Source of the DNA: Scenedesmus sp. ARA3
Lineage: Eukaryota; Chlorophyta; Chlorophyceae; Sphaeropleales; Scenedesmaceae
DNA length: 64,000 nt
Assembly (NCBI GenBank): GCA_004335835.1
Contig: RWJK01001711.1
Coordinates: forward strand, 1 to 64,000
Direction: 5' to 3'
The notes below the pieces were generated by a model. It had not been told where the DNA came from, searched no databases, and saw only the letters and a program-made list of their open reading frames with translations. Below, one piece after another: positions 10,898 to 21,700 of the stretch (its first letter is position 1; every line of letters begins with the position of its first letter). Made by a program: the position numbers and the translations under genes.

Positions 10898-11837
10898 AGC
10901 TGCTGCTGCTGTTGCTGTTGCTGCTGCTGCTGTGGCGCATCCACGAGTTTTGACTGCAGCAGCCGCCAGCCTTGCACGCCGCTATAGGGCTGGCAGTAAT
11001 GCGCCTCCATGTCTGCCACAGATATGCTCAGGTGCTGCGCCATGGCTGCCACCTCTGCAGCACTGATCCACACCTACGGGTCGTAGGTACGTGCAGGGGC
11101 GCAAGCATGTCAGCCTGTGTACCAGAGTGCAGGCAAGTGCTGGTGATAGAAGATAACTCCAGCAAGTTATGCTGTAGCATGACAGCTGCACTACTTCGGC
11201 CGTCAACATGCTATCAGGACACCCAGCTGCTGCTTGGCCGTGCTCAAGCGCGCAGTCAATAGCAGTAGTTGCTGCTGTGCAAGCGACAATTTGCTGAGAA
11301 GCAAACTGCCTTGTCCCCAAAGGCAGTGAAGTTTGTGGTATGGCAATCAGGTTCAACAAGAACTGCATGAAGGCATATGCTCCGCACACTGTTACATATG
11401 TGATGCGTGCATCAGCGACATGCATATGTTGGTTGCCCACCTACTCAACAATGGCTGCAGCACCGGGCAGCCATGCTGACCTCTCCAACTGTGCATGCAA
11501 GCAGCATGCCCTCCAATCAGCAACTCCTTCAGGCTGAAAAGCACCCTGCCGTCACCTCTGCATCCTCAGCCAGGGTGCAGCACTTGCCACACATGGTGCA
11601 AGCAAAGCTCTTCGTTGACACGGCTTTTAGCGCTGTAGCGTTGCTGTAAGATGTGATGGGCACACCTAAAGACATAGGCGGTCCCGCTAAGTCGTCTGCT
11701 GGCTGCTGAGCTGCCCTGCAGCATGTGCCGTGCAGCCTCTGCTGTAACCGATTGGGCTTGCCACCTGACGCCTGCCTGCCCGCATGCACGTCACCGCAAC
11801 TGCGGGACCCAGTCGATAAACCAGCGCGAAACGCCAT
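10118..11837 (-). CDS. YkgJ-type CxxCxxCC putative zinc/iron-chelating protein, probably organellar
   Basis: Exons: 11556-11837, 10861-11073, 10470-10590, 10118-10272; phases agree. The family signature is plain: CTMCGKCC, later VWIS, then CVFLNEDRSCGVYPVRPLQC and STYPWWPELM, and a final CEG motif. These conserved cysteines are thought to bind Zn or Fe; the biochemical role of the family in algae is unknown. The second exon carries a Gln repeat of about 25 residues between the two metal-binding halves, an algal expansion. The start is uncertain. The frame is open to an upstream ATG at 11981; the ATG at 11837 gives an Arg/Ser/Ala-rich N-terminus with few acidic residues, like a chloroplast or mitochondrial transit peptide, and is preferred. 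The gene runs in the same direction as the lipase gene upstream. Confidence 0.82.
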
Positions 11838-11981
11838 CCAGCTCCTGCTGTGGCAATGCGGGATCGGCCCGGGTATCCTGCTGCCCGTTCTGTCGTGTTG
11901 TGACTTTCGCGTCCGGCCAGCAGTAGGAGTAGTGTACACATGTTCAATTGCGCAGTTCAACACACTGAGCTCCAAAAACAT

Positions 11982-12376
11982 TATTCAAAGGCACCGGCAG
12001 GCAGCGGCCCGTTACAAAACCCTACCACTGACGCAATTGGCCAGATTCACTGGAAGACATTTGGGCCCCCTGCTTCTTGCTTCAGGGATTAAACAACCCA
12101 GGGTGCATGAACACCTGTCCGTCTATTTCTCTGCATAATCAGCCCCAGCAGCACATGCACCTGCCCATGTTGATCAGGCTGGCAGCTGTTGCCTTGCGTC
12201 CAGTGTACCCATGGGCGCGCATGCCAGGTCATCACATGCTGACAACCAAAGCAATTCCTGCAGCACCTCAAGCTCTGCAACCCTTTATCCGAAAAAAAAC
12301 ACTTCTGCTGAGTACATGCATCAAACACTTCGCAAAATGTCGCCCCACTGGGCCCCCAAGAGTCTAACCACACAGT
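11982..12376. other. Tandem intergenic region (promoter of CxxCxxCC gene, 3' UTR of lipase gene)
   Basis: About 400 bases holding the lipase poly(A) signal and the upstream region of the CxxCxxCC gene. No coding signal is seen. Confidence 0.55.
12012..12016 (-). terminator. TGTAA poly(A) signal for the lipase gene
   Basis: TGTAA on the minus strand about 360 bases after the stop at 12377. Confidence 0.45.
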
Positions 12377-15300
12377 CTACTGTGCCGCCGCCGCCACCCA
12401 GTCCTGCACCAGGCTCTGCTTCTCGCGCACCGCCCAGCTGGCCTGCTGACTCAGCAGGCTCACCAGCTGCGCGGGCGCCTGCAGCACATTGTACACGTTT
12501 GGGTAGCCCCTGTAGGGGCCAGAGCTTGCGTTGCGCTTGGGCGCCAGCCACTGCTGTGTCTCCTGCGGCAGGGCGGCCTCCCACTGGCTGGAGCAGCCAT
12601 TGAGCAGCCACAGCACGCTGACCTTGTAGTTGCCCTTGACGCCATGGAAGGAGTTTGGCAGCACCTGTGCACACACAATGTTTCACAGCATCAGCGGTGC
12701 TGCACTGCAGGATTATTCATAGCAACAGTATCACACTCAGCTGAAGCACCCACACACTTCCTACTGAAAGCATACCCATCTGCCAGTCTTGCACATGCTG
12801 GAATGATTAACAGGCTTGCAGCTTGGTGAAACACTGCAACATTTGGCAGAGTGTGCTCACCTGGTATGTTGCGTTGAAGATGTGTGCGCCGCCCTGCAGG
12901 AAGCTGGCCTTGTACTGGTCAAACAGCGCCGGGAAGCCTTCCGCTGGGAACACCTGGGACATGCTGTTCCACGTAGCGGGGGAGTTGGTGTCATGCAGCT
13001 TCAGCGGCTGGCCCTTGGCGTTCTTGGCGTTGAGGGGCACCGCACCAAACAGGCCTGCCAGCGCATACTCGCCTGCAACAGGAAGAGAGATGTAGTGCAA
13101 TGTGTCGATGGATTTGCACATGGTCGCCTGCACGACTGATGGATTGTACAAAAACATGCTCAGCAATCTTGCCAAGTCCCTATGCTGCTGCTGCCTCCTG
13201 CAGGCTGCTTTGCTCTTGATACATTTGCATGTCTGCTGCAGGAGCTTGCTGGCAAGTTTTCAACTCGTGTAGTGCAGAGCTCTGAGGCCTGGCGGCGCTA
13301 GCAGCAGACAGGCTATCAGCCGAGCATGACGGTGTTAATGCGGCAGCTTACTTTCCGCAAGGGCTTTGATGGTCGAGTCGGGGTTTTCGTGTGTTGCCAA
13401 GCAGATGACGATGTTTGTGACGCCACGCCGCAGCAGCGGCATCACGCCCAAGTCATCAACAGCACCTGCGCAGGAAGGTAAGCGGCAACGGCAGAACACA
13501 TCAAGCTCCATCAATGCGGCAGTTCCTGCAATGCATCCTGCAGTGCTGATTATAATGATGATATTGTATGTGTGGTGTGTGTCAGCAACTATAACTGCCA
13601 CACGAATAAGTGGAGAGTGCAGCAAGACATTGTCGGCTGGACGGTTGCCGCTTGTGGACAGGGCACCCATGACCACGAGGCAGGCAGTAGTACCGCCTGC
13701 AGCAGCACTCGCCCACGCACCTCCATCAACGAATGACAGCAGCGTCTGCTTGTAGTCCCACAGGTTCCAGTAGTTGAGGATCTGCCCGTTCAGCAGTTGG
13801 GAGGCCAGCAGGTTGTTGGGCGCCAGCATCAGCGGGATGGCTGAGCTGCTGATGCCCATGGCGTGCACCAGGGACGATGTGCTGCCGGCACGCAGCAGGT
13901 ACACATCCACAGTCTGCACTCGCAGCAGGCAACGACAACATTCAGCAAGCAGCAGACTGGCTTAGTGGTTTACATAGTGCTGACAGCTGCAGTAATAGTA
14001 AGGTAAGTCATTACAGGGCAGGAGCAATTGGCTGTTGCAGCAAGGCAGTGCCAAGTTGGAAGGTGCTCTGCTGGCGCAATTGGACTAAGCTGGTTGTCAA
14101 AGGGAGTTACACAGCGCTCGCGCACCTCGTTGCCTGTGTTGCCAGCTGCCTTTTTGCGGGGTGCCAGCGTGTGCATGGCCAGCGGCTCAGCCAGGCCGCC
14201 GCCCAAGGTGATGGGGCGCAGCCTGTCGTGCAGCGCTGGGGCGCCAAAGTAGAGCGGGGTGAACTCCATGCCAAAGTGTCTGGGGCTTGCTGTCTTGTTG
14301 TTCAGCAGGATGGAGCCTACCAGCACCGGATAGGGCCTGTCACAGAGACAGCATGGTTGAAATCAACGTCATGTATCACAGTGGTAACAGTGGCATATGG
14401 AGTTGTGCACCTCATTTGCTTTATACCAGTGATGTGTACTGTCCACATGAGCTAGCCAGCAGCGCAAGAGCTGTATGGTCCAAACAAGCGACTGCTCTGC
14501 GTACATGCTTGCAGAACAAGCAGCTTTGAGGCCGGCAGGTGCTTGCAGGACACTGATTACACACCTGCTGTTCTTGCAGGCAACGTTTATGGGGAAGCCA
14601 GGCTGTAGTTTGTCGCGTGTAGCTTGCAGGATGTCATCGTTTGTGCCAACAGCGGTGACAGTACTGTCTGGGTTGGCCAGTCCAAAGGGCTGCAGGAAGA
14701 TAGATGCCACATTGGACGCCCATTTGCTGCGATCACCCGGCATGCTCACTGCAGCAGAAGTGCACAATACACGACTGTTTCAACCTGCTCCAGCCCCTGT
14801 CCAGTGCCATTCAATCTGCATTCATATTTCACTTTGCAATCGCAGTGGCTCAACACCGGCTACGTGTCCTGCAAGCTCTGCTCAAGCTACCGCAGGCTTC
14901 TACCCCGGCAGCAGGATGATGTCCTGCAAGCAGTTCTGCCATGCAACCGGCTGCAGACTGCCCAGTCAAACTGCACAACTTCGATGGTATTGCAGGAGGA
15001 GCGGCATGTCCTCGGCAGTTGCAGCCCATGACTGCCTGCATGCTTACCTGGGTTGCTGAGCAGGCCAGGCACCAGCGTCTGGTCCGACGCTGCCTTGCCC
15101 CAGCTGCCAGCAGTGTGTTGTTTGCTGAGGCTGGACACCGTGAGGTTGGTGGGGTCTACATACGGCCCAAAGAAGTTTGCCAGCGCTGCTGCACTGCTGT
15201 AGGAGTACGGGGTGGTCACCCATCCCCCGCCGCTGTTTGCTGAAATGTACTGTGCCTTAGTAAGGACGCCCATCTGCAGAAAGGTCGGCAATGCAGTAGT

Positions 15301-15773
15301 ACAGCAGGAGGTTGATGCACCAGGAACTCTGCGTTGTGGCTCAGCAGCATGGCCTTGTACAGCATCAATATTTTAATCGATGGAGCCCTGCTGCAATGCA
15401 CATGCAGTGTACAGTGATGCCTCCAGCAGTGAATGTCAGTTCTGCTAAAGCATGCTGCAGCGTGCATCGACTGCATGGGCCCTTCTTCTGACTATGTACG
15501 TAGTTTTAGCAGTTTGGAGCTCACCCGGTGCAGTTCTCTCAGCCAACCATAGCACAGAGGTGCTGCTCTCCAACCGCCTCCTGAGCATGCAACTCCCAAA
15601 GGTGGCTTGTTGATGAGTTCTGGAATGCCAAATGCGGTCGTGGACTGCTCAGGCCAGACAAAGCTCGGGTCTGTCGTGTTAGTCCAGACATGGACTTTGA
15701 AAGCAGACGCTGTTGTGATGAGAACGATGAAAGACACAGCGGAAACAAAGCAAGATAGTGCTGTTCCCGCCAT
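12377..15773 (-). CDS. Secreted patatin/cPLA2-like (lyso)phospholipase
   Basis: Eight exons: 15525-15773, 15048-15273, 14565-14748, 14126-14336, 13721-13913, 13352-13465, 12861-13072, 12377-12664. They give 1677 nt, 558 aa, with all phases consistent. The first 24 residues form a signal peptide (MAGTALSCF... hydrophobic ...TASA). The catalytic pattern of a Ser-Asp dyad phospholipase is present: oxyanion-hole motif VACSGGGWRA (about 64-70), nucleophile region YISANSGGGW (Ser97), and aspartate motif FVDGGAVDDLGVMPLLRRG (about 353). Such enzymes cleave acyl chains from phospholipids in secretory or vacuolar compartments. The nucleophile elbow reads A-N-S-G-G rather than G-x-S-x-G, a variation worth noting. 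An ATG upstream of 15773 is absent in frame, so the start is well set. Substrate cannot be predicted. Confidence 0.8.
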
Positions 15774-16525
15774 TGCAGCTGCAAGCGACAAACAAGCAAC
15801 GTCTTATAAAATGCGAATCTAAGAACAACAATTTATTTCGTTGTGTTCTACTGACCAGCTGTTGTCATGATGACTTCGCGCGCTTTCAGTACTGATGCTA
15901 GGGTTCGACCGCCAAAACGATATGGTTGCCACGCGGCACGGGCAACCCAGCTTAACACCTATAATTGGCAACCAGAACCACATTATATTTTGAGTAGCCT
16001 AGGTATGATGGATCGCTCTCTCCCTCTTGCCGCATCGCCCAAGCTGGTTCGGCTGGTTGCAACCGCTGGGTCATGACCCATTGATCAATGTGATTGCATC
16101 GAAACACGAGCTGCAGTGCCCACAGCTGTATCTCAACCTTGATCTTCGAGCTTCCACTGATGCTTCCTAAGGAGAACACGTTTCAAGCAGCTACAAAGCT
16201 GATGCAAACTTACAGTATGCATGTGCACCTGGTTTCCAAGCACCTGCTGCTGCGTCTACGCTGGTGCCCATCCATGCTTCAGAGGTTGCGACACAGTCCT
16301 CCAGACACACTGTGTTGCAGGCTGCGATTGCAGCTAACATGACACGTGCGCTTGAAGGCTCTGTACTCTACTGCCATTCAAGCCCGCTGCAAAAATGCTG
16401 CAGGTTGATTCACCACTGTCGCAGAAATCTGCTGACACAAGTCATGATCTGTCGTAATGAACCCGGCATCAAGATGTTACAGGCTGAAGGAGGGACCCGG
16501 CAGGTTGCAGCACATTGAACCACGG
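15774..16525. other. Intergenic region between the lipase promoter and WD40 gene 3' end
   Basis: About 750 bases. The part near 15790-15990 is AT-richer and probably holds the lipase promoter. The WD40 gene's poly(A) signal is at 16477-16481. Nothing else is recognised. Confidence 0.55.
16477..16481 (-). terminator. TGTAA poly(A) signal for the WD40 gene
   Basis: TGTAA on the minus strand 45 bases after the downstream stop at 16526. This favours a coding end at 16526. Confidence 0.45.
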
Positions 16526-18691
16526 TCAGCTGTGCTGCTGCCGCCAGTTGAAGCCACCAGGCCTGCTGCCGTGGCTGAGCCCGCTCCAGCTGCTCATGTG
16601 GCTGCCACCGCTGACGCTGCTGCTGAGGTGGCGCGCCTTGGCCTTGCGCTTGTCTGCTGCTGCCTTGAGGATCTCCCCTGCAGTGGCCTCCACATCATCC
16701 AGGCCATGCACCTTGAGCTGGCAGTGCGGCTGCTCAGGCCTGGCCACCATGGACTCCCGCGTCTTCTGCTTGCGGCCCTGCAGCAGCAGACGCAGCAGCA
16801 GCCCAGCAGCGCCAGCGTAATTGACTTTGTCCGATTACTCAAGACCAAGTCCACGCTGAAGCAATGACCTCAAGATCAGTGTGCTTGAGCATATATTGCC
16901 TGCTTGCTTACTCTCAATGTGCTGCAGGAAGCCTGCAGGATCCCAATCATTGAGCCAGAGCTGCTGCCGCACCTGCAGCACCAGAGTAGCCATGGACAGG
17001 CCCCCAGGGTCGCCGCCTGCTGCTACCAGCTGCCCAGGAGCACCTCTGCCCAGCTCCAGCCCTGAGCCAGTGCGGTTGTGGCTGCTCCTGCGTGCTGCGG
17101 CTGCAGCAGCGCGACTGCTACCTGCGCCGCTGGTGCGGTGAGGACTGCCTGCCGCTGTTGCACCACCGTCCTGCTGCATTTGACTGTCACTAGGCTGCAT
17201 CAGCAACAAAGCAGTCCAAGCAGCACGTTCATCAGGCTTGAGCTTGAGGCGGTATGCACCGGTGACTCAAGCCCAAAATGCACCCACCAGCATTAAGCAG
17301 CGCAGCTGCGGCAAACAGAGTCATCGCTCAACGGTTTTATACATATTTGTAACACCCGCAACCATTTTCTTACTACCCAGCGGGGTGCAGCCGCTGCAGC
17401 CTTGTCGCCACCGCCAACCCACCTTGAGGAACATGCCTTCCGCCTCCGGCCGCGGCGGCCGCTGCTGCTGCCCCGCCGCGTCCTGCCAGGTGTCCTGCCG
17501 GTCCAGGTCCCAGGCATGCTCCCCGCACAGCCCCACGCAGCCGCCGTCCAGCGTCCACACCGCCACGTTACTGTCGAGGCCCGCGCTGACGATCAGCGGC
17601 TGCACCATGCTGCTGCCGTTGGCGCCGCAGCTGCTGTTGGCAAAGGGCCGCGCAGGCACGTAGTCAACGCTGGACACGCCTGCGTCATGCGCCTGCCAGT
17701 GCGCGCGCTGCAGGCGGGCAAGGCAGGCATTGCAGGAATACACATCAGCTGCTGCAGCTGCGCCAATGATCCTGCTGGTACACAGCGCGTGCGCAGCCAG
17801 TCACCACTCCACACAAGCAGGCAGAAATGTTGTTGCACCGTTGTATGTGTCCTGCCAGCTGGGAGATCCCCTTACACCGCCTGGCGGCCAGTGCTCACCT
17901 GCTTGAAGCTAGCGCTTGCTGCTGCGCTGCTGGATGCGTCGATGCCTGCGCTGATGTCATACACGCGGATGTGGCCCGCGCTGTCGCCCAGCACCACACA
18001 GCTGGCCTGCTCGTCAACACACGCAGCAGTCACCACGTCCAGCAGGCCCTGTGCGCCTGCAGCACAGCACACACAACAACATGCACACTGTCATAGTGCA
18101 GCGCAGCGCAGCCCGGCATGGCAAACCACAGATGTCCGCCACAACAGGTGGTTGCAGCAGTGGCGCCTGTATACTTGCACATGGCGCACCGGCAACACGC
18201 ACCAAACTCATATAGCTGCTGTGTCTGTTGCTCCATCTTCAGCCAGCCAGCCCCCCCCCCACCCACCTGGCAGTGTGCACAGCATCTGGCCCTGTGCCAG
18301 GTGGTTCATCAGCCACACACGCAGCATGCCGTCACCGCCAGCAGACAGCAGCAGCAGCGCATCCGGCTCCTCGTCAGCCACATCCAGCTCACCCTCAGCA
18401 GCAGCAGCAGCGCCTGCAGCGCGAGGCGTGCAGCTGCTGCTGTCCCCTGCCACTGCTGCTGCTTCCCCAGGTGCTGTTGCTGCTGAATCAACTGCAATGC
18501 TTGGACACTGTTGCTGCTGTTGTTGCTGTCGCCGCTGCGGCTGCTGCTGTGCATGGCTGCCTATGTCATCTGCTAGTGATAATTCTGAAGCTACCGACAT
18601 GGTACTAGGCACTATAACAGGCGCTACACCCCCAACCAACTGCTGCTGCTGTTGGCGCAATCCCTGATTAATATGCTGTTTCTGCTGCTGT

Positions 18692-18727
<36 letters not shown>

Positions 18728-21700
18728 CCCAGCCCTACAAAGAAGCTGCTTGCGTCTGCTGACGCAGACGCCAGCGACGCCGCTGACGCGGTGAGAGCCG
18801 CTGCCGCGCTGGCTGTTGCTGCGCGTTGCGCGGGGCTGAAGGCTGGCAGCCACAGCAGCTTCTCCACGCCCGTCTCGTAGCGCTCCGCCCTGTGGCTCAG
18901 CCAGGACTTGCGCTCGCCCGTGAACAGGCCCCAGATGTTGATGCGGCCCTGGTAGTCGCCTGCAGGAAAATTGGGTAATGGAGCGCATAGTAGTGGAGGG
19001 CATTACTAAACACAAGCCGGAGGATTGGCAGAGAGGTTGCGCACAATGCCTGTACAGCTGATGAGGTCCAGGTGTTGACGCGGCCCTGGTAGTCACCTGT
19101 GAGGGGGTGGGGGGCGGGCGAGGTGGCAGCGCACATTGCAGGGTTGTGGTTCACCTGGCTGATATGAGCTGGTGGATGGGAGAAGCGCTGCACGCAGTGC
19201 TTGCACAGCTGTTGGCTAGCGCCCTCATGCTCACGCTGAAACAAGCCGGCGCAGCCATTGCCCAAGCGCATGCAGGATGGCTGTGCTGCTGCATGCAGCT
19301 GCTGCAAGGCCCCTCGAATGCAAAAATAGCAGGGCACTGCAGACCCTGAATCCACCCATCGCCGCAGCTGCCAGCCCCCGGCAGCCTGCCCCACCTGTTG
19401 CCAGCAGCTGCCGCCGCGGGTACGCTGCCATGCACTGGATGTCCTCCTGGTGGCCCTCGTAGGTCTTGTAGGCGGTGACCACATCCTCGTCAGCATCCTC
19501 CCACACAAACACCTGATGCGGCAGCCACACATGCATGTATAAGTGTAGAAAATTACGCTGCAGCTGTGGCCAACAAGATTGCAACCGCTGATGCCGCCAA
19601 AATTCTGACATGCATCACCTAAAGATGCGTGCCATGAGTACACCTAGTGTGCGCTGCTGTGAAGAGTAATGCCGACAGCTACCTGCACGACAAAATACAA
19701 ATATTCCAGCGGGCTGCTGCCACCCGCATGCCGCATGAACTGCCTCACCTTGGCGTTCCAGCCTGCCGCGTAGAGCGTGTCGCTACCGCGCTTCTCGTCG
19801 CGCTCAAACAGCACCTCGCTGACCTCCAGCGGGTCCTGATCATGCGCAAAGCTGCAACAACAGACAGTCAAAGCAGTGCACAGTCAGAGCTGCATGTGCA
19901 CCAGCGGCTGCGTCGACAGCACCCACAGATTGAAGCACGCTATGCAAGCTATGTTGCAGCAACAACAGCCTAAGGCAGTGGTGGTGCCTTGCACAGCCTG
20001 GTACGGTTGATCATTGTCCAGCCGCCCACCTGCGCAGCATGCTGCCGTTGTTGAAGTTCCACATCTTGATGCTGCCATCGTTGGCTGCCGTCACCAGCCT
20101 CCGCTGCTTCTTGTCAAAGCTGATGGCAGTCACGCGGCTGGCGCCGTGGCCGCCAGTGAAGCGCCCGCTGCGGCAGCCGTCCTGCAGCACAGACAGGCGC
20201 GGCACCAACAACCTGCAGCCTTAGCATGCAGCAGCAGCATGCCGCCTACTCCATGCACATCAACGCACGCTGTGCGTGCTGCACCATGTCAGTTGTCAGC
20301 CAAAGGAGCTGGCAGCAGCGGACTGCCACGCTGCCAGCCAGGCGCGTACCTGCAGGTTCCACACGCACACCGTGCCTCCCTCGTCCACGCTGACCACCAC
20401 GCCAAACACGGCGTTGTACAGCGCGCCGCGCACCGGCTCGCGGTGGCCTGTGCGGTCCTGCGTGATCACCTGCAGCAGCAAAGGATGCCGCAGAAACCGC
20501 AGCAGTACTGCAGTTGCTATCTTTGCACAGACGCTTGCACGCCCCTGTACATCTGCCAGACACTTGCATGTACATGCCCACCCCCAAGCAACGGTGTTGC
20601 AGGGTCCCATCTCAGCATGCAGCCAGCATAAATGTGCAGATTGCATGTACGTGCAGTGCACAGGTGGGTCCTGTGCTCACCTTGTGCTGCCACACGTACG
20701 GCCTGTGGAAGGCCGTGACCAGGCGCCGCCTGCTGCTGTCGTACATGATGCAGCTGGGCTGGCTGTCGTCGTGGCGCACCCAGTCGTCCTGCAGCAGCAG
20801 CAGCAGCAGGAGAAGGAAGCAGTAAGCCAGGATGTGTGATGCACGGCTGTTGACCTCCTTGTGGTCATGCCTTCTGCTCTGGTCTGTTGCCCATAGCCCC
20901 TAGGATGCATATGCTGCCAGTCGGAGCCCCTGGCGCCCAGCGCGCCCCCCTTTCACCCCCTCCGCCAACCCCGCAGCACCTTACAGCGCCCCCCGCCTCA
21001 CCTCGTTGATGGTCTGCAGGCAGCGGTGGTTGCGCAGGTCCCACACCTTGATGGACTTGTCAATGCTCAGCGTGAACACGTGGTTCAAGCTGTCGTCCAG
21101 CGCGATGCTGCACACGCTGCTGGTGTGGCCGCGCAGGTCGCCGATCTTGCGCCCAGTGGTGCCCTGCAGCACCACCACCAGCAGCAGCAGCACGCATGCA
21201 GCGCTAATTTTTTGGCTCCACAGTAGCAGCATTCTGAGCAGCCCAAATGCCATGCACGCCCACACAGCCGCACAAAATTGCAGCGTTGCAGCTCAGTTAC
21301 AGCTGCAAAGCACGCAAGGCTGGCTGGCTGCCCTCATGATATCCCTGCTTGCCTAAGCAGCCCGAGGACTCGCATGCCACATGCTTGCAAGGCTGGCTGC
21401 CTGCCTGCCCGCTTGCCTGCCCTCCCTGCCAGAGCTCAGCGGGCCGCCCCGACTCACATGCCACATGCTGGGTGGCTGCCTGCCTGCCTGCCCACCCTCC
21501 CCGCCAGAGCAGCATCCCGGCCACTCACGTGCCACACCGTCACGTCTCGCTCCAGCCCGCAGCTCGCGAAGCAGCTGTAGGCCTTGCACCACACAAAGGC
21601 GTGCACGCCCTTTGCATGGTGGCTGCAGGTGTGCGTGATGCGTTCCCGGTTGATGTCGAATGTCTTGATGGTGGCGTCCAGGCTGGCACTCACCAGGCCC

